From positions 4,402,001 to 4,466,000 of the forward strand of contig NC_052393.1 of NCBI RefSeq assembly GCF_009389715.1: DNA of 64,000 nucleotides. The letters run 5' to 3'. The notes under the pieces are model-generated. The model was not told where the DNA came from. It made no database searches and saw nothing but the letters and a program-made list of their open reading frames with translations. The position numbers and the translations under genes were made by a program. Source of the stretch: Phoenix dactylifera. Lineage: Eukaryota > Streptophyta > Magnoliopsida > Arecales > Arecaceae. This document shows positions 54,801-64,000 of this stretch, in pieces. The first letter of the stretch is position 1, and each line of letters begins with the position of its first letter.

Positions 54801-56753
54801 ATTCGACCATCGGACGGGCGAGTCCGGATCTAATGCGATGCATGTTTTGCACCTCGAGGACTGGAATATATTTAGATGGGTGACATGTTGCTCATCTCAA
54901 AAAATAGATGGATATTGTCCATCGTATTGGTATGCTATGACAAGTTGAAAGATGAGCGACAGCTATCCATTTCCAAGATGAAATCTGGCTCGGTAGGACG
55001 TATGCCTAGTATCACCATGATCATACATGTAAGAGAATGGTGCGGTGGATGCATTTGGATCCAACTCTTAGTCAACTCGACTTTGGAACATGAGTCCAAA
55101 AATAAACTTTAATATGTATCTCATAAAAGTAGGCTAGGCTTGAATTAGATCTGAATGAACCAGCTAACAAGTTCAAAAGATCGCATTCCATTAATTAAAA
55201 TTGGACTTGATTGGAACCCAATTCAAATTTCTAAGCCAACTCATGACGCCAACTGCTTGTATACTTCCCTCAACTCACTCCAAACCTCGAAGGTGGCAGA
55301 TTTCTAGAAAAATTGCTGTAATCGATTTAGACATTTTGAATTTGTCTGATAAGAAGAAATCATACTCCCTTGTTCATTCGGAGAGTTTGAGGAACTATGT
55401 GATTTTAATAAAAATGACTGAAACCTTGCAGACAAATAAATACATCAGTTCATCAAGACATACTAATCATAGGCTAATGGCATCTCGATCATGATAATAA
55501 TATCATGAAATTTAATTAGGATCACAACGTTCTCTCAGTCTGCATGTATCAGCTAACTCTATAAAGCTTTTCAAATTCTTTTCTTTTTCTTTACAAAATC
55601 ACAAAGGAAATAATATATAACAAAGACAGTCTCTAGCTAATAGAATTCCCTTTCATCATTGAAAGCCTTAAGTTGCATATTTTATTTTAAAGAAAAATGA
55701 ATGGAAACAAATATTACTAAACTTTACCTGAAGAAAATTGGAAGCTGAGTGCAGCAATAAATTGACGTACGAAGAAATATCATAGTTTGTCCTCCTAAAA
55801 GGTGTCGTAAAATACGTATTGGCAACATCATCACTCCCCGCACATACTACGTAGAGAGATCTGGACAAGATGTCCTCCGCTCTCTTCGCCCCTGCAATGG
55901 CTCTCACCTTCTCCATGTAATCTTTGAACAGCTCTAACTGCTCCGTCATGGAAATCACTGACTGAAATCAACCGAATTTAAGTAACAAAAAAAAAGCACT
56001 GATATCTTTAGAAGAAAATAGATCTATCAAGGTGTGTTTATATATGAAAGCATATATAGCACAGTAGTCGAGAAATAAGATCTGGAAAAAGTTAATACCA
56101 CTACTTTGGATGTGAGAGGGTCGAATCCCGTCCCACCCGAAGCAAAGCTAACACCTGTGAGAAGGTCTTCTGGTCCCAGAGCAGTGCCAAGGTAAGCCGG
56201 CAGCAGCTCCTTTACTCCTAGCTTAGAAGCTGAAAAAGACATCAAACTGAAGAGGGTTGGGTGCATAGATGTGCGTTTTTTTTAAAATTTTCTTTTCTAG
56301 CCAACTTGGCTCATCAGAATTACACTGCGAGTAACTTTAGCTTGTCAATGATTTGACATATGATGCTTTCATAAGAAGATTTCATGGAAGGATGGAGCAA
56401 GATGATCTTGGGTTTTAACTAAGCCAAGCGGTAAATGAAAGCGAGCACGTACATGGTTACAGACGTCCGCAGCTGTACGTACCTATGAAATCGGTTGGTA
56501 TCTTTCCATTGCAGAACCTTCCGGTGGGCTTGTGGCCGATGAAGTCCACGCCGTAGGGGGGGAAGTTGCACTTGACGATGGTCTTGATGGCGTTGTTGTT
56601 GCCCGGGTCGACAATGGAGTCTCCAAACACAATCACAGCGGGCACCAATGGGGTGGTTTGATTAATAGTCTGGGCCAGTGTTAGGAGAAGTTGGGAGAGA
56701 TGGATAAGAATGGGCAGAGCCAAATGAGCAGCTCTTGAGAAGGAAAGCTGCAT
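51893..56753 (-). CDS. GDSL esterase/lipase, EXL-like, intact copy 2
   Basis: Five exons: 56483-56753, 56099-56229, 55728-55961, 52473-52728 and 51893-52086, in-frame with phases 1, 0, 0, 1, giving 361 aa. Exons 2-5 (131, 234, 256 and 194 nt) are exactly as long as in copy 1. A signal peptide is likely (residues 1-28, [17 protein letters not shown]). Motifs: [15 protein letters not shown] (block I), [13 protein letters not shown] (II), [14 protein letters not shown] (III, again Asp at the usual Asn) and [15 protein letters not shown]. The last exon has [16 protein letters not shown] and [13 protein letters not shown] with the catalytic Asp/His. Intron 3 is 3.0 kb and intron 4 holds a GC-rich repeat. 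A secreted esterase of unknown substrate, paralogous to the copy at 38175-42819. Confidence 0.93.
52125..52395. repeat. GC-rich CGGAACC/GGTACCG-type repeat in intron 4 of GDSL copy 2
   Basis: About 270 bp rich in words such as GCGGAACCATGCC, GATACCGAACTATGCC and CTCCGGTACCGACACAGC. It contrasts with the AT-rich intron around it and is absent from the matching intron of copy 1. It looks like an inserted dispersed repeat, but no TIR or target duplication could be fixed. Confidence 0.4.
52729..55727 (-). other. 3.0-kb intron 3 of GDSL copy 2
   Basis: Twice the length of the matching intron in copy 1 (1.55 kb). It contains patches rich in CCAACCC/GGTTGG words (about 52990-53110 and 54180-54250), suggesting transposon-derived growth. 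A plus-strand frame at 53441-53647 has no recognisable family. Confidence 0.5.
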
Positions 56754-56830
56754 TTTTTTTTTGTTTTACTCTTGGATGCTGCTCTCGGGACGACTTCGTT
56801 TGCTGAAGGGATGGGAGAGCACAGGCTTCC

Positions 56831-56838
56831 CATTTATG
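56831..56838 (-). promoter_or_regulatory. TATA-like site of GDSL copy 2
   Basis: GCATAAATGG on the minus strand lies about 80-85 bp upstream of the ATG at 56753, the same spacing as the TATATAAG of copy 1. The match is weaker. Confidence 0.4.
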
Positions 56839-57363
56839 CTTGGTGGCGTGGATCGATGCAGTTGGGCCAAGCTTCCGACAGGGGTAATAAAAGAATGCAT
56901 GGGAGCAATAGCTGTGGGTCCGAGCATGTCTAATTCTTTTCAGGAGTTAATGCTTGAAACCACGCTCGCCAGATCTTTCGATAAAGGGTTTTCATGGGGT
57001 GGGTTTATCGTATACCAAACGTATCATTTGCGTCGCTGAGGTTTGCTTTCAATATTGGTTGATTAGGAAGGTGGATATGATGTCGCATGGAGGGCGTTTT
57101 TTCCTTTTTTAAATTCTAGCTTACTCTGAAAGATGAGTTCAATGATTTTCTAATTTGGCCGTGTAAATCAGAAACAGTACATTACAAAGATTTACCGATC
57201 AGTATTGGATTGATATTTTGTGATGTTTAAGAGTTTTGTTACCGAGTGGAATGAGAAAATTTTGCACCATATTAACAAATATAATTCAAATATGTGCACT
57301 ACAAATTCAAAACAAACAACCATTATATATATCTTACATGTGCATGCACGCATGCGCGCGAAC

Positions 57364-57370
<7 letters not shown>

Positions 57371-57452
<82 letters not shown>
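57371..57452. repeat. (AT)n microsatellite, ~82 bp
   Basis: About 41 uninterrupted AT units, some 620 bp upstream of the GDSL copy 2 ATG, next to a CGCATGCGCGCG alternating purine-pyrimidine patch. Confidence 0.95.
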
Positions 57453-57457
<5 letters not shown>

Positions 57458-57773
57458 GATGATCCAAGCCATCAAATATGATATAAATTATTGGGATATT
57501 TATTGTCAAAAAATCATATAATTTGGAGACTATAGTATATACATTGCTTATGCATCTAATCATAACAAATGGATAAGTTATATAATACAAAAAATACGTA
57601 TTTTTAAGTACTAGATACATAACTAAGAATCCTCAATCACCATTTTTTAACATCCAACAATTTAGAAATAGAAGACCATATCCAAGGACTCGAATCATCG
57701 ATCAGACTCTCGGTTATCCGATGTAGACCTATTGTATTTGGACTGTTGTGGGGATGTCCATATATTAGTTCTA

Positions 57774-57775
<2 letters not shown>

Positions 57776-57818
<43 letters not shown>
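57776..57818. repeat. (AT)n microsatellite, ~42 bp
   Basis: About 21 AT units followed by GTATGCATG. Confidence 0.93.
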
Positions 57819-57823
<5 letters not shown>

Positions 57824-59315
57824 CATGTAGAGTAGCTAATATATGGGCATTCACACAAAAATCTAAATAAGATTCTTTATTCGATGACCAGGGGTCTGCA
57901 CTAATTATCTAAGATGTTGGATGTGATTTATAATCTCTAATTAAGAAATACAATATTCAAATTTAATATGGATTCTTACTTTTCCAATTTAATATGTATC
58001 CTAGTGATTATTAATCTAAAATGGGGACAGACTAGATCTTTTCCATTGAAATTGTTTTCCTGTGATCTAACACACGCATGAAACACATAACCTTGGGAAA
58101 ACCACGTGATTCACAGCTCCCAATATTTGTTTTTTTAAGAAAAACATGCCTTGGATCTCTCACGTAATAGTTTTGGGTGGTTTGGATACGTGGGATTAGT
58201 CCCCGTACATCTCTCTTCCCTCCGTTTTACTCTCTCCTCTCCTCCTCTCCTGTAGGAAACAACAACTCAAACGTTTTTTTTTATCTTCTCAACAAATGAC
58301 CTCTCTTTTTCCTAAAATAACCCAAAGCAAACCCACATATTTGGGCATTGGTGAAAAATTGCCTACAGATCTCCAAATCTTATTATTTTCTGATTTTATT
58401 AGATATATTCATACACAAACTACATGAATCATCTGCTTTAACAAAAAAAACAAAAAAATTGCTCTTAAATTGAACTTTTACTTATTTTCTTGCTTTCTTT
58501 TGATTCATACTTGTTTTCTATTTTTGGTGAAATGGAGCCTTCAATGATTCATATTTTATTTTTTTGGGTAAATTACTTTATTTAGTTTTTCAAATTGTCA
58601 TGATTGTTTGTTTTTTTTTAAAAAGAAAAAAAGGAAAGCATTATCCTTTGAAATTAAAATATGTAAACACTCAGTACTTCTACTCGACGCCATGTAGATA
58701 CTATAACTTTTTTCTATTATTTGAGTTATTGCAGTAACATTGCTATCTTAAGAAACTTAGTGATATAATTCTGATAGATTTTATAAATCATATCCAACGA
58801 GTTAGAATTTATTTTGCAAAAAATTTATCTCTATATTTACCAGTGTATCCGCGGGTATATCCGTGACTTTTTAACTTCGTTGCCGCTCGGTCCTTGTGCA
58901 ATTAATTTCTGGACGGATTGTAGCCTCTGGCTGGCGTTTGCATTTGCTTGGCCTTAGCCTAGTTATTGCTTTTGCTGACAACTTTTCCTTTCTTTTAATT
59001 TACTTGATAGGTTGAAGCAGACCTCTCTCGCCACTCCATTGAAGGCTCTATCTTCCTGAGTGCTCCGATGCCCACCCACAGCTATTTACGTGCAAGATTT
59101 TATGCAGACACTGAAGGGCCTGCACTATGCTAAACTTAGATGTGATGTATGAGTGCCAGTGACCTTCTATGAGGGGAACCATCCGTACATGAAAAACAAA
59201 AAAAACAAAAAATAGGAGCAATAAGCTCTTTTTTATAGCCATGCAGTTTGCCTTTCCTTTCATATGCGCCCAAGATGCTCTCCTGCTCATTAGTGATTAG
59301 TTTAATCCATAATTT

Positions 59316-60841
59316 TTAGCCTCTGTTTGGAGAAGCTATTGGCAGTAAAGCATTTAGAAGTAGAGCTTTTATAAAAAACTATTTGCTGTTTGGTAACTAC
59401 ATTTTTAAAATGCTGGGGTACTTTAACATGTTTGGTAAATAAACTGAGAAAGTACTTTTGTGACACAAAATGACCATAAATGACATTATTAGTATTATAC
59501 AACAGAGCATAATAAAATATAATATATATTAATATATAAATATATAATATAGTATAATATTAATGTAATGTAATATAATATTATTATAATATAGTCATAT
59601 AACATTGTATATTATAGAATAATTTAATATAATATTAAATTATTTAACATAATATATTGTAATGTAATATAATATTATATTAATAATATAATACAATAAT
59701 AAATATATAAAATATTATAATTATTAGAATAAATTAATTTTTCACTCTTCAGATGACCATTTATCTCTCTAACAAATTTTCTAACTGGATAATAAAATTA
59801 ATTAAATAATTACTAATATTTATTTTTATTTATTTATTTATTTATTTATATCAGATTATTTGCCACTCACTCATTTATTTATTTATTATTTTATTTCATT
59901 GAAATATATTTATTTATTTATTAATTCATTCATTTATATACATATTTATTTATACATTTATTTATTTATTTATTTTCTTTTTTTCTTTCCTTTTCTCTTT
60001 TTTTTTTTTCTTTTTTTTCTTTCCTTTTCTTTTTTTTCTTTTCTTTTCTTTTTTCTTCTCATCTTCTCCTTCCTCTCTTCCCTTCTTCTCATTTCTTCTC
60101 CTCCCGCGAGGTTGGTGGCGCCGGAGGGGGGCCAGGCCGCGAGAGGGGGCCCCGAGAGAAAGCCGAGGCAGCTCGCCCACCACCACCGCGGGCAGACATT
60201 GCCATCCCACAACTCCACCGCCATGGGGGCTTCGCTGCGGCTGGAACGCCGCGGCCGGGTTATGCGGAAGGGAGCCGAGACGGCTCACCCCATAGCCCCC
60301 TAGTCCTGCGGTTGGTACGCTGCAATCCCGCGGCTGGCAGAGGCCCGGCCACCCCACAGTTGAGCCCGGCCGCTCCACGGGTCGGCCGCGCGCCACAAGT
60401 AGCGCCGCGACGACCTGCAGAGGGGTCGCCGGCGACGGGTGGTGGCTGGCGTGGTGGCTGCCACCGTGGGCAACCACAGGCTGCCTCCTAAAAAAAAAAA
60501 GGAACATGGGAATGGCACTGAGAGGAAGAAGAAGATAGAGAGGGAGAGAGAGAGAGGGCGGATGAGAGACAGAGGCAGCGAGATGGAGGGTTTTGAGAGA
60601 AAAAAGAAACTTTTAAATAAAGATATTTTGGTAAAAAAATAGCTTTCCGAGAAAGCTAAAACCAAATTTTTCGAAAGGTTCCAAAATGAGGTTTCTCCCC
60701 AAGAGCTGTTTTTAGCTTTCTGAAAAAGCTAAAACAGCTCTCCGAAATTTTTACCAAACATTTTTTTTTCGTCCAAAAATACTTTTAGAGGACCAGAAAA
60801 TGCTTTTTGGCCTCTCAAAAGCTCCCCCAAACGGACCTTTA
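59316..60841. mobile_element. PIF/Harbinger-like TIR element, ~1.52 kb, non-autonomous
   Basis: The left end is TTA then GCCTCTGTTTGGAGAAGCT. The right end, read in reverse, is AGGTCCGTTTGGGGGAGCT next to TTA (60839-60841). TTA on both sides fits the Harbinger target preference, and the CTGTTTGG(G/A)G(G/A)AGC core is typical of plant Tourist-like ends. Sub-terminal TTTGGTAA is also inverted. The inside has sharp composition zones: TAATAT-rich (59515-59720), TTTA repeats (59820-59985), C/T-rich (59985-60105), very GC-rich (60105-60490) and GA-rich (60490-60610). No transposase is visible. The TIR match is about 13 of 19, so the element is aged. Confidence 0.6.
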
Positions 60842-61477
60842 GTCTTCTCTCCAAAGAAAACCAGAATTGTATGGCTGACTGGGTAGCCTTCTATGCAGCT
60901 CACCACTCAGGAGGCTTCACTTAGGTAGACCATAGGCAGGTGCCAAAGTCTATGTAGCATTTTACTTTCTGATTTTGTTGGCCACATTCATATCCGTTAC
61001 ATGTGAGCCACTATTATACCCAAAAAAATAAAAAATAAAAAATCAGTGTTTTTCTTGCCCACTGTAGCATCTAAGAGGAGGCCTCATGAGAGAGCGGCAG
61101 AGCTTGAGAGTTACCTCTCTCTATGTGGATGTATCTTCCGGATTCTTGAGAAGGTTTCGGTATCCATTTGAGGTCACCCCGGTCAAGCTCATCCGACTAA
61201 TTGCCCGAACCATCAATCCTTGTCTTCTTTAGTCTGATGGACCCCAGCGTCCCGTCCCTTTCAAAAAGATCACTGTTATTAAGCGTGGTTTTCATGTGAT
61301 GTATAGTAGCTCAGCCCGAGAGATCAGTACATAGCCATATGTCTCTGCTGGTTGATGCGACTAGCAACGGGCATTGGATGGATGATTGGGATTGAATCCA
61401 TGATCACGAGTTTAACAGGAGATTTCTTTTTTTTTTTTTCTTCATGCTAATCCAATTGTGCCTCCGCGAGATAAGCT
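60842..61477. other. Spacer between two TIR elements
   Basis: No supported gene. A short plus-strand segment around 60860-60920 (NCMADWVAFYAAHHSGGF) resembles the end of the RNase H domain of plant LINEs and may be a tiny relic. Confidence 0.35.
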
Positions 61478-61965
61478 TCAGGGCTCGTTTGGTTCGCGGA
61501 AAAAGAAAGGGAAAAAGTGTGGTCAACGGAAAAGTAATGATATGCCTCTTGTTTGGTTGGAGTTTTCAAAGAAGAGAGAAGGAAAAGTTGTATTCCCATG
61601 GGAATGTGATTCCCACATTTCATGGGAAAGTCTTTCCCATGAGAAACATGGGAAAGTAACTTTCCCATGAGGCGGGAATCACTCCATTTTTACTTTTTCC
61701 CAAAAAGTCCCTTCAGCATTAAAGAAGCATTAAAGAGGCATTAAAAACTTAATTTTTATTAAGGGCATAATAGGAATTATATATAACTTTCCTAGGAAAG
61801 TGGATGACCAACCAAACATAAGCACCTTGGAAATTTGTCACGTTCCCATGGTCAACCAAACATGCCAAAAGTACTTTCTTTAGGCATTCTCTTCCTAGGA
61901 ATTTGTTTTTCAGGAATCATGTTCCTAGAAAGGAAAATGCTTCCTGCGAACCAAACGAGCCCTCA
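61478..61965. mobile_element. 482-bp MITE with 17-bp perfect TIR
   Basis: The element (61481-61962) starts GGGCTCGTTTGGTTCGC and ends with the exact reverse complement. TCA flanks both ends (61478-61480 and 61963-61965) as a 3-bp target duplication. The size and 3-bp duplication suggest a Tourist/Harbinger-type MITE, although TCA is not the usual TWA. Internal inverted words (TTCCCATGGGAA, GGGAAAGTCTTTCCC) allow strong hairpins. It has no coding capacity. Confidence 0.85.
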
Positions 61966-63471
61966 GAAACATACTCCTTTAATGAAGAGAGGTGGCTGGT
62001 CCTCCTCTGCAGAGAACAAAAGATGAAAGAAGTGAGAAGCGATATCAAGAAAGATGGTTGGGTTCATACTTTATAAAGCGGTTCTTTAAATGCAGCCCGT
62101 TGTCCTTGTGTGTGTGCGTGTGGATGCGTGCATGCATGCATGTGCCTGACCGTGCGTGAGAGTAAATGCAGTATCACTCCTTCCATCTGATACAACTCAA
62201 CTGTTACACTTCAATAGCAGGCCATTTTGGGGTTTTTATTGGGGGGCGGGGTTATATTAATAGTAGTTTTTATTTTTTAATCTTAGGTATATGAAATTGC
62301 ACAAAATGCATAGTTTTCATGTATTTATACGGCAACGACTAAATAGCCATTAATGAAATATTAAGCGGTCTTGGATTTGGCAGGTCTAGCCCATCTGATC
62401 ACAGAACCCCTATCATTTGTCCAAATAAAATTTCAGCATATATTCGGGCTTGATTAAAAATTATGAATCTGATCGCATGCTATGAATTTCAGAATTAAAA
62501 TTATATCAGTATTCATGTTCATTTTCCAATCTATATGATAATCTGCAGATTAACGCTTATTAGCATCCACAGTTTTTCTGAGGGAGCCTGAATGCCGGAG
62601 TTATTTTCGACAATATATAGATGATGACTGCATTGCATATAATCTATATCCAACTGAATGAGATTGTCCCAAAAAAAAATTCAACTGAATCTAGGCTTCT
62701 TATGCCTACCTTTTTCCCCAGAAAATTTTGACGATAGTGGTTGAAGCGCCACCTTTTCAGAGTTGTGTATCGAAGTCCTCTTAACCTCTCATGCTCGGAT
62801 GTAAAACATCAAAAAAGATCCTGTGACAGCCAAAAAAAAAACATAGCAACTCTTTAAAATTCTAGTCTTACATTCCCATTAATCAACAAGATATTGCACA
62901 TAATGAGTTTTAGAATAGATACTCGTAATGACTGATGTAATTTCACATAACGAACGCAACCAGAAAATCACCTGTCACAGCTACTTCTTATGCTTGCCAT
63001 GTTTGCCAAGAGGGATGGCACTGCCATGATCAAATTCTGGCTTTAATTAGCATGCAACATGATAGGTCTAATGCATTACGTGCAATTCCTCCCAATTGTT
63101 TTATTCTTTTGTAGAAAAAAACCTCTAGTTTTCCATATCAGGAAGGACAGATGCTACTTTTTTGAAGCAAAAAGAATAAAAGCTATAACTTGATTATAAG
63201 AAATCAATTTCCATATCATTTCCCTGGTCACAGGAAAAGGAATTGATACGATAATCTGATGTTTCTAGTCTTGCCCCTGCTTTATCTGAAACTAGCTATA
63301 TACAAACATCATGGTCGTTCATCAAATTCATGTATACCAAACCCATAGTACAAATAATAGAACCTCAAAGAAAACATTAAACTGTAAAATCTATTTATGT
63401 AAACATACAAAATCCGTACCAATGATTTGTAAATACGATGAGCCACCATGATATGATGTGGTCAGCAGCTC
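61966..63471. other. Spacer before the right-edge gene
   Basis: AT-rich with TG/GCATG-rich alternating sequence near 62108-62145. No gene is supported. The last few hundred bases may be the 3' UTR of the gene at 63472-64000. Confidence 0.5.
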
Positions 63472-64000
63472 TCAACGGGAACTGACAAGGAAGGGATGTT
63501 GGCAGACTCCACATTCTATTGTTTCAGAACCAGATGGAGGGGCTTGAACCTGCAAAAAGGGAGGCACTTGCTCAAAACAATTACCTAAACCACCATGCCT
63601 TCTGTGTCTACAGGCTCGCCCCTATCTTTGCATTCAGATGTATATACAGACCTGCAGAATGACCGTGCATGTGGGGTATGCAACTTCCCTCATCCTCCTT
63701 CCGGACCCATCGGATGACTTTGAACCTTTGAAAGCAATAACGACCAAGAAGGGTGAAGTATAGACTGGATAAGGTTAATGTGATACACATAAGATAACCA
63801 GCAAAAATTAGGGGTACATACCTGCTGATGCCATACGACTTTTGTCCAGCTCCTCCTGTCAAAAGCAACAAATTAGCTCCAAGATAATAGCAGACGAGTG
63901 ATGTTATGCTGGCATTCTCAAATTTATGGGTTGCCAACTTTTGAAGCTTAAGAACTTTGTAAGCTACTATAATTTAAGGTTGATTATAAAAAACCTGTTA
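63472..64000 (-). CDS. C-terminal exons of an unidentified gene (runs off the right edge)
   Basis: On the minus strand a 34-nt exon (63822-63855) between TTTTGACAG and GTATGT reads EELDKSRMASA. Using acceptor AAG at 63543 it joins in phase to the last exon (63472-63542): APPSGSETIECGVCQHPFLV, then SSR and a stop. An alternative acceptor seven bases upstream gives VQAPPSG in the last exon but does not match the phase. The CxxC pair (ECGVC) followed by His could be half of a zinc site. I do not recognise the family. The remaining exons lie beyond position 64000. Confidence 0.5.

Larger units (their letters stand above)
56842..59315. other. Upstream region of GDSL copy 2 and AT-rich spacer
   Basis: No supported gene. 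It holds two long (AT)n tracts and T-rich segments. The IYIYIY open frames at 57.2-57.6 kb are microsatellite artefacts. Confidence 0.5.

Noticed and set aside
59962-60507. 181-codon minus-strand frame ending in a Lys/Glu-rich tail
   Set aside because: Product of GC-rich and CT-rich zones inside a non-autonomous TIR element; no domain is visible.
63535-63565. GGTTCAAGCCCC on the minus strand, resembling a tRNA T-arm
   Set aside because: No paired T-stem, anticodon arm or acceptor stem surrounds it. It is better explained as a splice acceptor and exon start.

Overview
This is nuclear DNA of a flowering plant, probably a monocot. Evidence: intron-rich genes with GT/AG splice sites, plant-specific families (FBS-type F-box protein, plastid nickel/cobalt transporter-like protein, EXL-type GDSL esterases), plant LTR, TRIM, LINE and MITE elements, and AT-rich spacers with long microsatellites. 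A palm-like genome is a guess from repeat flavour only. No prokaryotic operon, CRISPR array, virus or toxin gene was seen.

Layout. 1-5.1 kb: a gene-poor stretch, then a small minus-strand multi-exon gene of unrecognised family (4127-5077). 8.2-12.2 kb: a plus-strand F-box gene (four coding exons, 266 aa) with a duplicated promoter block and a CT-rich leader. 13.4-15.4 kb: a 5'-truncated LINE with poly(A) and target-site duplication. 16.9-21.6 kb: a non-autonomous Ty3/gypsy element that keeps a decayed gag and loses pol. It carries a complete 533-bp TRIM-type element inserted in gag; both have 5-bp target duplications. 22.3-29.5 kb: a plus-strand NicO/UreH-like membrane transporter gene with a 6-kb intron. 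32.4-34.9 kb: a second copy of the same LINE family, on the minus strand.

35.7-56.8 kb: a minus-strand tandem array of GDSL esterase/lipase genes. It holds a 3' pseudogene fragment (35.7-36.2 kb), an intact five-exon gene (38175-42819, 358 aa) and a second intact five-exon gene (51893-56753, 361 aa). Exons 2-5 of the two intact genes have identical lengths and phases. 57-62 kb: AT microsatellites, a 1.5-kb TIR element with TTA flanks and a 482-bp MITE with a 17-bp perfect TIR. 63.5-64 kb: the last exons of an unidentified minus-strand gene that runs off the right edge.

The genes do not form a pathway. The window reads as ordinary plant euchromatin with nested transposon insertions and one local gene-family expansion. 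Exon models come from splice motifs, phase and family knowledge, without transcript support. I found no convincing undescribed system. The most notable structures are the nested TRIM in a gag-only retroelement, a frame break shared by the two LINE copies, and the GDSL array.
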